From Xenophilus aerolatus (GTDB lineage: Bacteria; Pseudomonadota; Gammaproteobacteria; Burkholderiales; Burkholderiaceae_C), in assembly GCA_029968055.1 (NCBI GenBank), contig JASCNX010000001.1:1302001-1366000 (forward strand): 64,000 bases of DNA, read 5' to 3'. Positions 7,846-15,941 of this stretch are shown here, in pieces. Position 1 is the first letter of the stretch. Every line of letters begins with the position of its first letter. The position numbers and the translations under genes are program-made. The notes under the pieces are model-generated. The model searched no databases. It saw only the letters and a list, made by a program, of their open reading frames with translations, and was not told the DNA's origin.

Positions 7846-9597
7846 TCAGGGCGCAGCGCGGTACACCGAGCGGCCGCCGACGATCGTTTCCATCGCGACG
7901 ATGTCCTTGATCTTTTCTTCCGGCACGCTGAGGTAGTCCGCCGACAGGACCACCATGTCGGCCAGCTTGCCGACCTCGATCGATCCCTTGCGCTTTTCCT
8001 CGAAGGTCAGGTAGGGCCCCGCGTTCGTGTACAGGCGAAGCGCCTCCTCCCGCGAGATCTTCTGGTCTGCACCATAGACCACGCCGCGCGGGTCCTTGCG
8101 CGTCACCATGAGGTACATGCCGATGAAGGGGTTGAGCAGGTTGACCTCGTTGTCGGTGCCGGCGGAGGTGCGCTCCATGCCCAGGACGTCGAGCAGGCGC
8201 CGCGTGGGCACCGCACGGTTGGCGAGCAGCGGTCCCATGTAGCGCTCGACGGTGCCCGCCTTGTCCCACAGGAACGCGTTCTGGGCATCGATGCGCACGT
8301 CGAGGCTGCGTGCGGTCTCGATCTGGTCGGCTGCGACCAGGCTGCCATGCACGACGCTGAAGCGCCGGCCCGCGATGGAGCTGTCGGCATTGGCGGCCGC
8401 ATAGGCCTTCAGCGTGAGGTCCACCGCCGCGTCACCCACGGCGTGCGTGTGGACGCGCCAGCCGTTCCTGTTGGCGGCCCGCACCATGCGCACGTAGGCC
8501 TCGGGATCGACGGCAACCATCCCGTGGTTGTTGGGTTCGTTGGCATAGTTGCCGCGGATGTACGCGGATTTGAGGGTCATGCCACCGTCGGACACCAGCT
8601 TGATGCCCGCCAGCCGGGCCCAGTCGTTGCCCTGCCCGTCCTTGAACGGCGCCGCCTTCAGCCTGGCCTCGAAGTCGGGCGCTGCCGCCGCGGGGAACAG
8701 CCAGAACATGCCGGCCCGGACCGTGGCCTGGCCGCGCTCGGCCGCGGCGTAGTACGCCTTGATCTGCTCTTCGTTCAGACCGGCGACCACCGTGCTGGTG
8801 ATGCCCGAGCGGTTGTACACGCGCTGGCCCGCGATGTTCTGCGCCACGCGCTGTTCAAAGCTGGGTGGCGGAATGATCTTCTCGACGAGCTGCAGCGCGC
8901 TCGATTCGACGACGCCGGTCGGCTCGCCATTGGCGTCGCGGTGGATCTTGCCGCCCACGGGGTCGGGTGTGTCCCGCGTGATGCCCGCGGCGGCGAGCGC
9001 CTTGCTGTTGGCCATCGCGAAGTGGCCGACCGTCTGCACGTAGACCGGGTGGTCCGGCGCCACCGCGTCGAGTTCCTGGCGCGTCAGGTAGCGCTGTTCC
9101 TTCAGCTGCGATGGCGGGTGCCAGCGGCTCGTCTGCACCCACTGGCCCGCGGGGATGGACTTGGTGCGAATGAAGTCGCCGATGATGGCCTGCGCCTCGG
9201 CCACGGTCCGCGCGCGGATCACCTGGGCCGTGGTCTCGACGGTGCCCGCGCCGTCCATGTGCGTGTGTGCATCCATCAGGCCCGGCACGACCGTGCGTCC
9301 CTGCAGATCGACGACCCGGGTCTGCGGGGCGATCAGTTCACGGATGCGCTCGTCGGTGCCGACCGCCACGAAGGCGCCGTCCTTGATCGCGACGGCCTGT
9401 GCGATCGAGAAGTTCTTGTCGGCGGTGATGATCCTGCCGTTGACATAAGCCACGTCGGGCTGAGCGGCAGGGCGATGCGCACAGCCCACCGCCAGCACGG
9501 CGGCGGCGATCGCCAGGGAGCTGATTGCAAGGTGGCGGCCACGGGTGCCCGTGGCATCGCCCGGGCGACCGGATTGGGAAGAGGCTTGGGTTTTCAT
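7846..9597 (-). CDS. YtcJ-like metal-dependent amidohydrolase, predicted lipoprotein
   Basis: 583 residues. The N-terminus has a positively charged segment, a hydrophobic core and the lipobox LAVGC with Cys39, predicting a lipid-anchored protein outside the cytoplasm. VVPGLMDAHTHMDGAG carries the metal-binding HxH. WRVHTHAVGDAAVD and GTDNEVNLLNPF supply further His and Asp ligands of the amidohydrolase_3 (YtcJ/NfdA) family. Relatives hydrolyse N-substituted formamides and other amides. AAAGGAC precedes the start. It follows livF by 116 bp on the same strand. An exported amidase could release the amine that the importer then takes up; this is inference. Its periplasmic location contrasts with the cytosolic enzymes of the cluster. 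Confidence 0.87.
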   Translation of the reverse strand: MKTQASSQSGRPGDATGTRGRHLAISSLAIAAAVLAVGCAHRPAAQPDVAYVNGRIITADKNFSIAQAVAIKDGAFVAVGTDERIRELIAPQTRVVDLQGRTVVPGLMDAHTHMDGAGTVETTAQVIRARTVAEAQAIIGDFIRTKSIPAGQWVQTSRWHPPSQLKEQRYLTRQELDAVAPDHPVYVQTVGHFAMANSKALAAAGITRDTPDPVGGKIHRDANGEPTGVVESSALQLVEKIIPPPSFEQRVAQNIAGQRVYNRSGITSTVVAGLNEEQIKAYYAAAERGQATVRAGMFWLFPAAAAPDFEARLKAAPFKDGQGNDWARLAGIKLVSDGGMTLKSAYIRGNYANEPNNHGMVAVDPEAYVRMVRAANRNGWRVHTHAVGDAAVDLTLKAYAAANADSSIAGRRFSVVHGSLVAADQIETARSLDVRIDAQNAFLWDKAGTVERYMGPLLANRAVPTRRLLDVLGMERTSAGTDNEVNLLNPFIGMYLMVTRKDPRGVVYGADQKISREEALRLYTNAGPYLTFEEKRKGSIEVGKLADMVVLSADYLSVPEEKIKDIVAMETIVGGRSVYRAAP

Positions 9598-9713
9598 GTT
9601 GGTTGTGTCCTTTTTGGATGAGGCGATACCTGCCCTGAACGGCCTGAAGGGCCCGAAATCGTGTCGTGAATCCAGCAGGCGCTGCGGCGAGCGCCAGCCC
9701 GGCCGTGGCCTGC

Positions 9714-10424
9714 TCAGGCAGGCATGCCCACGCCGAGCAGCCGGTCGAGTCGCTCCGGATCCGCGGCCAGCGCCGCACTGGGCCCGGCGTGCACCACCGT
9801 GCCGCGTTCGAGCACGATCGCCTGATGCGTCATCTCCAGCGCCAGCACGGGATGCTGCTCCACGACGATGGAGGCCAGGCCTTCGCTCTCGCACAGGCGG
9901 CGAATGGCCCGCGCGAGCTCTTCCACGATGATGGGCGCCAGGCCCTCCATGGGCTCGTCGAGCAGCAGCAGCGTGGGGTTGGTCATCAGGGCGCGGCCGA
10001 TGGCCAGCATCTGCTGTTCGCCGCCCGAGAGCTGGTTGCCGTAGTTGGCGCGGCGTTCCTTCAGGCGCGGGAACAGGCCGTAGACACGGTCGAGGCCCCA
10101 CGCCCCCGGCCGGGCGACCACGCCCAGGTTCTCTTCCACCGTCAGCGAGGGAAACACCTCACGCTCCTGCGGCACCCAGCCCAGCCCGGCGCGCACGCGC
10201 TGGTGTGCAGGCAGGCGGGTGATGTCCTGCCCGCGCCAGCGGACCGTGCCGCCCGTGACGCGGGTGTTGCCCATCAGCGTCTCGAGCGTGGTGGTCTTGC
10301 CCACGCCGTTGCGCCCGAGGATGGCCAGGCTTTCGCCGGCCTGCAGCGCGAAGCCGAGGCGGTCGAGCACGACCGCGTTGCCGTAGCCGGCGGTGACGGC
10401 ATCGAAGGCCAGCAGTTCAGGCAT
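9714..10424 (-). CDS. livF: Branched-chain-amino-acid-type ABC transporter ATPase LivF
   Basis: 236 residues. Walker A GRNGVGKTT lies near residues 37-45, the ABC signature is LSGGEQQM, and Walker B is LLLLDEPMEGLAP, the last being typical of LivF. Its start overlaps the livG stop by eight bases. It supplies one of the two nucleotide-binding subunits of a Liv/HAAT importer whose other parts are encoded upstream. Homologues carry amino acids, urea, amides or aromatic acids. Its place in a Rieske/ligase cluster points to a catabolic substrate rather than leucine. Confidence 0.94.
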   Translation of the reverse strand: MPELLAFDAVTAGYGNAVVLDRLGFALQAGESLAILGRNGVGKTTTLETLMGNTRVTGGTVRWRGQDITRLPAHQRVRAGLGWVPQEREVFPSLTVEENLGVVARPGAWGLDRVYGLFPRLKERRANYGNQLSGGEQQMLAIGRALMTNPTLLLLDEPMEGLAPIIVEELARAIRRLCESEGLASIVVEQHPVLALEMTHQAIVLERGTVVHAGPSAALAADPERLDRLLGVGMPA

Positions 10425-11190
10425 CGGTGGCGTCCTTTCGGATGTTGACGTGGGTCTTGCCGAGGTAGACCTCGCGCACGCGCGGATCGCGGCCGATCTC
10501 GGCCGGCGTTCCCTCGGTCAGGATGCGTCCGGCCACCAGCACCGAGATGCGCCGCGCGAAGCGGAACACGAGGTTCATGTCGTGCTCGATGAAGAGGACG
10601 CTGATGTCCTGGGGCAGTTCGGCGATGGCCTCGAAGAGCTCGCCGCTCTCGTCCACCGGCACGCCGGCCGCCGGCTCGTCCAGCAGCAGGATGCGCGGCC
10701 GCGCGGCCAGCGCCAGGGCGATCTCGAGCAGCCGCTGCTTGCCGTAGGCCAGCTCGGCCACCGGCACGTTGGCCAGTGCGCCCAGGCGCAGCCGGTCCAG
10801 CAATGCATGGGCTTCGTCGAACGCCGCCTTGCTGCGGCCGAAGGGCCGCCACCAGGTCGCCCCCTGCCCTTCGCGCTCGTGGATGGCCAACACCACCGAG
10901 AGCAGCGGCGTGAGGCTGGGGAACAGCGTGTTGATCTGGAAGGTGCGCGCCAGGCCGCCGCGTGCGCGCCGGTCCGCGGGCCAGCCGGTGATGTCCTCGC
11001 CGTTCATGCGAATGCTGCCGGCGCTGGGCCGATAGATGCCCGTCAGCAGGTTGATCAGCGTGGTCTTGCCGGCGCCGTTGGGCCCGATCAGGGCCTGGCG
11101 TGCGCCGGGCTCCAGCGACAGGCCGACGTCGGCCACGGCCTGGAATGCGCCAAAGCTGATGCCCAGGCCCTGCGTCTGCAATGCGGTCAT
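10417..11190 (-). CDS. livG: Branched-chain-amino-acid-type ABC transporter ATPase LivG
   Basis: 257 residues from the ATG at 11190, preferred over one 24 bases upstream because GGGAGG lies just before it. Walker A GPNGAGKTT is near residues 36-44, the signature is the LivG-type LAYGKQRLLE, and Walker B is ILLLDEPAAGV. The C-terminus has the VREVYLG tail found in LivG proteins. It overlaps livF and follows livM by 55 bp. It pairs with LivF to energise the importer. Confidence 0.94.
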   Translation of the reverse strand: MTALQTQGLGISFGAFQAVADVGLSLEPGARQALIGPNGAGKTTLINLLTGIYRPSAGSIRMNGEDITGWPADRRARGGLARTFQINTLFPSLTPLLSVVLAIHEREGQGATWWRPFGRSKAAFDEAHALLDRLRLGALANVPVAELAYGKQRLLEIALALAARPRILLLDEPAAGVPVDESGELFEAIAELPQDISVLFIEHDMNLVFRFARRISVLVAGRILTEGTPAEIGRDPRVREVYLGKTHVNIRKDATDA

Positions 11191-11245
11191 GGCGCCCTCC
11201 CCGCCCTGCGGCATGCGCTGCGCACGCCGTGTTGGGTCACGGCGC

Positions 11246-12211
11246 TCATCGTGCCTGCTCCCTCGTGCGGATGCGGCGCGACAGCGCGCCCATGATGCCG
11301 CCGCGGCCCAGCATCACGGCCGCGATCAGGAAGATGCCGAGCCAGAACATCCAGTACTCCGGATTCATGTCGGCGAACCAGTCGTGCACGAGCATGTAGA
11401 CGATCGCGCCGACCAGGCCGCCATACAGCCGGCCCGTGCCGCCGAGCACCAGGATGATCAGGATCTCGGCCGAGCGGTTGAAGCCGATGGACTCGATGCC
11501 CACGAACTGCGTGGTCTGCGCCAGCAGCGCGCCCGCCACGCCGGCCACCGCTGCCGAGAAGGCGTAGGCCATGCGCAGCCGTGCCTCCACCGGCGTGCCG
11601 ATGGCCAGCATGCGCTTGCGGTTGTCATGGATGCCGCGCAGCGCCAGGCCGAAGGGCGAGCGCAGCACCAGCCGCACCAGCATGAACATCGCCAGCACGA
11701 CGGCGAAGGCGTAGACGAAAGCGGTCTTGCCGAAGAGGTCGAACGCGAACACGCCGAGGACCGGCTTCACCTCCATGCCCTGCAGGCCGTCGGTGCCGCC
11801 CGTGATGCCCGAGAGCCGGTTGGCCAGCTCGGCCAGCAGCACGCACACGCCGATCGTGATCATCAGCCGCGTGAGGTCGGCACCGCGCACGATCAGGTAG
11901 CTCAGCAGGTAGCCGAGCACGCCCGCCACGACCAGTGCGGCCAGGAGGCCGCTGAAGGGCTCGCCCCAGCCGTGCTTGGCCAGCAGCCCTGCGGTGTACG
12001 CGCCCGCGCCGAAGAAGGCCGCGTGGCCCACGGTGAGGATGCCCGCATAGCCCAGCGCCATGTCCAGCGCCACGGCGAAGAGCCCGAAGATCAGGATCTG
12101 GCTGAGCAGCGTGAGGTGGTTGGGCGCGATGAAGTAGCTCGCGGCCAGCAACAGCCAGAACGCGATTTCGGCCGCGCGCAACTGGCCCGGCGAGAGGGTG
12201 ATGGCTTTCAT
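11246..12211 (-). CDS. livM: Branched-chain-amino-acid-type ABC transporter permease LivM
   Basis: 321 residues with about nine hydrophobic segments. The central DMALGYAGILTVGHAAFFGAGAY is the LivM signature preceding the ATPase-contact loop, and EARLRMAYAFSAAVAGVAGALLA lies in the second half. The start overlaps the livH stop by four bases (ATGA), showing tight coupling. With LivH it forms the inner-membrane channel. The residue order and length are normal, and no break is visible. Confidence 0.93.
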   Translation of the reverse strand: MKAITLSPGQLRAAEIAFWLLLAASYFIAPNHLTLLSQILIFGLFAVALDMALGYAGILTVGHAAFFGAGAYTAGLLAKHGWGEPFSGLLAALVVAGVLGYLLSYLIVRGADLTRLMITIGVCVLLAELANRLSGITGGTDGLQGMEVKPVLGVFAFDLFGKTAFVYAFAVVLAMFMLVRLVLRSPFGLALRGIHDNRKRMLAIGTPVEARLRMAYAFSAAVAGVAGALLAQTTQFVGIESIGFNRSAEILIILVLGGTGRLYGGLVGAIVYMLVHDWFADMNPEYWMFWLGIFLIAAVMLGRGGIMGALSRRIRTREQAR

Positions 12212-13068
12212 GCGAGCCCCTTCTTGGGAACGATGCCGTTCGGGCGCAGCAGCAGCATTCCGATCATGAAGACGTAGATCAGGAAGACGCCCGCCTCGGG
12301 CAGGTAGTACTTGCCTGCCACGTCGACCACGCCGACCAGCAGCGCGGCGATGAAGGGCCCGGTCACGGTGCCGGCCCCGCCCACGCAGACCACGATCAGG
12401 AAGTACACCAGGTACTTGAGCGGGAAGGAGGGCTCCAGGCCCAGCATGCCCAGGCTCAGCGCGCCGCCCAGGCCCGCCAGCCCGCAGCCCAGCGAGAAGG
12501 TCAGGAAGAACAGCCGCTGCACGTGGATGCCCGTGCCGCCGGCCACGCGCTGGTTGTCGACGGCCGCGCGCACCATCGCGCCGTAGCGCGTGCGGTTCAT
12601 CAGCTGCAGCAGCAGGACCAGCGTCGCCACGCCGCAGACGATGAGGAACAGCCTGTAGCGGCCCAGTTCAACGCCCGCGAAGGAGAACTGCCCCTGAAGC
12701 GCAGGCGGCAGGTGGAAGGGCAGCATGGTCGGCCCGAAGAAGTAGGTCAGCGCGGCGATCGACACGAACACCACGCCGATCGACAGCAGCACCTGGTCCA
12801 ACGGGTGCGCACGGTACAGCCGGCGGTAGAACACGACCTCGAGCACGGCGCCCAGCAGCGCCGCGGCCACGAAGGCCGCCACCAGGGCCAGCCCGTAGGG
12901 CACGCCCAGCCGATTCATGAGCACCGCCGCCGCGTACCCGCCCACGACCGCGAAGCTGCCGTGCGCGAGGTTGACGAAGTTCATCAAGCCCATGGTGATG
13001 GACAGGCCCACCGCCATGAGGAACAGGAGCATGCCGTAGGCCACCCCGTCGAAAAGGACGATTCCCAT
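12208..13068 (-). CDS. livH: Branched-chain-amino-acid-type ABC transporter permease LivH
   Basis: 286 residues, strongly hydrophobic, starting in a membrane helix (GVAYGMLLFLMAVGLSITMG). The conserved NFVNLAHGSFAVVGGY is the family motif after the first helix, and GGAGTVTGPFIAALLVGVVD lies near the end. It follows the solute-binding-protein gene by 74 bp and overlaps livM. It provides the second permease subunit. Confidence 0.93.
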   Translation of the reverse strand: MGIVLFDGVAYGMLLFLMAVGLSITMGLMNFVNLAHGSFAVVGGYAAAVLMNRLGVPYGLALVAAFVAAALLGAVLEVVFYRRLYRAHPLDQVLLSIGVVFVSIAALTYFFGPTMLPFHLPPALQGQFSFAGVELGRYRLFLIVCGVATLVLLLQLMNRTRYGAMVRAAVDNQRVAGGTGIHVQRLFFLTFSLGCGLAGLGGALSLGMLGLEPSFPLKYLVYFLIVVCVGGAGTVTGPFIAALLVGVVDVAGKYYLPEAGVFLIYVFMIGMLLLRPNGIVPKKGLA

Positions 13069-13142
13069 TGGATTCCCGATGCGAGGCGAGGGGCGCCCTG
13101 CGTGCGCCCCGTGCCGGAGTCAGCGCCCGGTGGGCGCAAGCG

Positions 13143-14321
13143 TCACTTGGCTTCCTTGGCCGGGTCCTTGACGCGGTCGAACTTGTCGAACTCCACGTTG
13201 ACCAGCTTGCCGTTGACCTTCTCGGTCTTGCGGATGTAGACCGTCTGCACGATGTCGCGCGTGGCGGCATCGATCTCGATCGGGCCGCGCGGGCTCTCGA
13301 AGGCCAGGCCCTTGAGAGCGTCCATCACCTTGTCGCCATCCGCATTGCCGCCGGTCTTCTTGAGGGCCAGGTCGATCGCGGCCATGGCGTCGTAGGCCGT
13401 CACGGCGAAGTAGCTCGGACGCAGGCTCGTGCCGAACTGCGCCTCGAAGTCCTTCACGAACTTCTGGTTCTTGGCCGAGGGATGGGCATAGGAATAGTGG
13501 TGGCTGGTCACCAGGCCCAGGGCGACGTCGCCGGTGGCGTCGAGGTAGCTGTCGTCGGTGGCTTCGCCGGTGGCGTAGAGCTTGATGCCGGCCTCGTCCA
13601 TGCCGCGCTCCTTCCACACCTTCAGGAAGGCGGGCGGCATCACGCCCGAGGGGAAGAAGAAGAACACGGACTGCGGCTTGGCGTCCTTGATGCGCTGCAC
13701 GTAGGCCGAGAAGTCCGGGTTGTTCATCGGCGTGCGCAATTCGCCGACCACCTTGCCGCCGCCGCCCTCGAAGGCCTTCTTGAAGGCCGTGAGCGAGTCC
13801 GTGCCCGAGGCGTAGTCGGCCACCACCACATAGGCTTCCTTGGTGCCGTTGCGCAGCATCCAGCGGGCCATCGGGTCGGACACCTGCTGCACCGTGAACG
13901 ACAGCCGCGCGACATAGGGCGAGCTGGTCGTGATGGCCGAGGACGAGGCGTTCATGACCACCGTGGGAATCTTGGCCTGCGTCGCCACCGCAGCGACCGC
14001 GTACGCGTTGGGGCTGAAGTCCAGGCCGGTCAGGATCTGCACCTTGTCGCGCACGACCAGTTCCTGCGCGATGCGCTTCGCAGCGTCCGGGGCGGGCCCG
14101 GCCGTGTCCTTCTTGATGACCTCGACGGGCCGGCCGGCGATCTTGTTGCCGTGCTCCTTGAGGTACAGCGCGACGCCGGCGTCGAACTGGCGCCCGTAGT
14201 CGGCGTAGGGGCCGGAATAGGTGCCGATCAGGCCGATCTTGAGGGCGTCCTGGGCGTGCGCCGCGCCGGCAACGCAGGCCAGCGCCGCGACGGCCAGGAG
14301 AGTACGTTTGGTCATCTTCAT
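13143..14321 (-). CDS. Periplasmic solute-binding protein of the Liv-type ABC importer
   Basis: 392 residues from the ATG at 14321, where MKMTKRTLLAVAALACVAGA forms a signal peptide ending at AHAQ near residue 22. An in-frame upstream start would put 34 unlikely residues before it. DALKIGLIGTYSGPYADYG opens a type I periplasmic fold of the Peripla_BP_6 family, with the conserved ITGLDFSPNAYAV. Unlike LivK, such proteins in catabolic clusters often bind aromatic acids, amides or amines. It lies 22 bp after the ferredoxin reductase gene, placing import and oxidation in one transcript. Ligand is unknown. Confidence 0.92.
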   Translation of the reverse strand: MKMTKRTLLAVAALACVAGAAHAQDALKIGLIGTYSGPYADYGRQFDAGVALYLKEHGNKIAGRPVEVIKKDTAGPAPDAAKRIAQELVVRDKVQILTGLDFSPNAYAVAAVATQAKIPTVVMNASSSAITTSSPYVARLSFTVQQVSDPMARWMLRNGTKEAYVVVADYASGTDSLTAFKKAFEGGGGKVVGELRTPMNNPDFSAYVQRIKDAKPQSVFFFFPSGVMPPAFLKVWKERGMDEAGIKLYATGEATDDSYLDATGDVALGLVTSHHYSYAHPSAKNQKFVKDFEAQFGTSLRPSYFAVTAYDAMAAIDLALKKTGGNADGDKVMDALKGLAFESPRGPIEIDAATRDIVQTVYIRKTEKVNGKLVNVEFDKFDRVKDPAKEAK

Positions 14322-14343
14322 CGTGGAACTCCGTGGGAAGAAC

Positions 14344-15594
14344 TCAGCCCGCAGGCCGGGGAATGGAAAAAGGCTTGAGGTCGCTGGCCGGATCGGCCAG
14401 CACCTCGACGGGGATGGGAGCACCCTGGGCGATCAGCTTGCGGGCCAGCATGTGCTCGGCCGGACGGTTGACCGAATGGGCCGCGGAGACGCGGCCCTCG
14501 CGCAGGTAGAACAGGGTGAAGCGGTGGTCGGCGGGCGTGCCGCGCAGCACGGCTTGGTCGCCCGGCGCAGGCAGCCCCGCCATCTGGAACTTCAGATCGT
14601 GCTGGTCGCTCCAGAACCAGGGCACGGCCGTCAGCGGCTGCGGCTGGCCGACCAGCACCGACGCCGCGGCGCGCGCGCCGTCGTTGGCAGCCTGGATGGA
14701 TTCGAGCCGCATGCGCACCGTGCCCGGTGCTGCGGCGGACGGCAGCGCCATGTTGGCGACGTCGCCGGCTGCCAGCACCCCCGGTGCGCTGGTGCGGCCC
14801 AGCGCATCGACCAGGATGCCGCCCTCGCATGCGATGCCCGCCGCCTCGGCCAGCTCCACATTGGGCAGCACACCGATGCCCAGCACCACGAGGTCGCATT
14901 CGAGCTGGCGTCCGTCGTCGAGGCGCACCGCCGCCACATGGCCCTGCGCGTCGCCCACGAGGGCCACGACGCCCCGCCCGAGTTCCAGCGTGACGCCGCG
15001 TGCGCGATGCGCATCCGCCACGTAGTCGGACATGAACGCGGGGAAGCTGCGCGCGAGCAGGCGCGGCTGGCCTTCGACCACGGTGACGCTGGCCCCGGCG
15101 CCCGTGAGCGCGGCCGCCACCTCCAGCCCGATGAAGCCGCCGCCGATGACGCAGGCCCGCCGGCTGCGGCCCAGCGCCGCCTGCACGGCAACGGCATCGT
15201 CCAGCGTGCGCAGCTGGTGCACGCCATCGAGATCGGCACCGGGCACGGGCAGCGGCCGGCAGCGCGCGCCGGTGGCGAAGGCGAGCCAGCCGTAGTCCAG
15301 CGCGCGGCCGTCGGCCAGTTGCACGCGCTGCGACGACAGATCGACGTTGGTGACGCGCGTGCCCAGGCGCAGGTCGATGCCCTGCTGGGCATAGAAGTCC
15401 GGACCGCGCAGCGCGAGCTGGTCGGCGGCAGTCTTGCCGGCCAGCAGGCCCTTGGACAGCGGCGGGCGCTGGTACGGCGCGTGGTGCTCGTCTCCGAGCA
15501 GCATGATCGGCGCCTCGAAGCCCAGCTCGCGGGCGGACGCCGCGAGCTGCACTCCCGCATAGGAGGCGCCGACGATGACCAGGGCGTCGGCCAT
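14344..15594 (-). CDS. FAD-dependent ferredoxin reductase (putidaredoxin/rhodocoxin reductase family)
   Basis: 416 residues. The N-terminal VIVGASYAGVQLAASAREL binds FAD, PPLSKGLLAG is the family loop, and CVIGGGFIGLEVAAALTGAG near residue 150 binds NAD(P)H. APGVLAAGDVANM is the second FAD contact. The C-terminal domain includes PWFWSDQHDLKFQMAGL, the typical active-site region of ferredoxin reductases. Its ATG shares one base with the ferredoxin stop (TGATG). It should pass electrons from NAD(P)H to the neighbouring [2Fe-2S] ferredoxin and so to the Rieske oxygenase. Confidence 0.93.
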   Translation of the reverse strand: MADALVIVGASYAGVQLAASARELGFEAPIMLLGDEHHAPYQRPPLSKGLLAGKTAADQLALRGPDFYAQQGIDLRLGTRVTNVDLSSQRVQLADGRALDYGWLAFATGARCRPLPVPGADLDGVHQLRTLDDAVAVQAALGRSRRACVIGGGFIGLEVAAALTGAGASVTVVEGQPRLLARSFPAFMSDYVADAHRARGVTLELGRGVVALVGDAQGHVAAVRLDDGRQLECDLVVLGIGVLPNVELAEAAGIACEGGILVDALGRTSAPGVLAAGDVANMALPSAAAPGTVRMRLESIQAANDGARAAASVLVGQPQPLTAVPWFWSDQHDLKFQMAGLPAPGDQAVLRGTPADHRFTLFYLREGRVSAAHSVNRPAEHMLARKLIAQGAPIPVEVLADPASDLKPFSIPRPAG

Positions 15595-15917
15595 CAGACC
15601 TGCGTCTCCGGCACGCGCACCGTGAGGCCGTCGAGCTCCGCCGTCACGGGGATCTGGCAGCTGAGCCGGCTGTTGGGCGCGCGCTCGCTGGCCGTGCCGT
15701 CCAGCAGTTCGTCCTCCATCTCGTCCGGCGGTGTGAGCCGGCCCAGGAAGGCCTCGTCGACGTAGACATGGCAGGTCGCGCAGGAGCAACTGCCGCCGCA
15801 CTCGGCGTCGATGCCGCGGATGTTGTGCTGGATGGCGGTTTCCATCACGCTGGCGCCGGTCTTGGCCTCGACGCTGCGCGTGCTGCCGTCCTTGAGGATG
15901 TAGTGGATCGTGGGCAT
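15594..15917 (-). CDS. [2Fe-2S] ferredoxin, adrenodoxin/putidaredoxin type
   Basis: 107 residues. Ligand cysteines are Cys40, Cys46, Cys49 and Cys87, spaced C-x5-C-x2-C-x37-C as in adrenodoxin-type ferredoxins; Cys44 is an extra non-ligand. LTPPDEMEDELLDG is the acidic partner-docking helix. It is encoded between the glutamine-synthetase-like gene (24 bp gap) and the reductase (one-base overlap). It should shuttle single electrons from the reductase to the Rieske oxygenase. Using a vertebrate/putidaredoxin-type ferredoxin with a single-subunit Rieske oxygenase gives a three-component system. Confidence 0.94.
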   Translation of the reverse strand: MPTIHYILKDGSTRSVEAKTGASVMETAIQHNIRGIDAECGGSCSCATCHVYVDEAFLGRLTPPDEMEDELLDGTASERAPNSRLSCQIPVTAELDGLTVRVPETQV

Positions 15918-15941
15918 GGGAATCTCGGACCTTGTCGGCGG

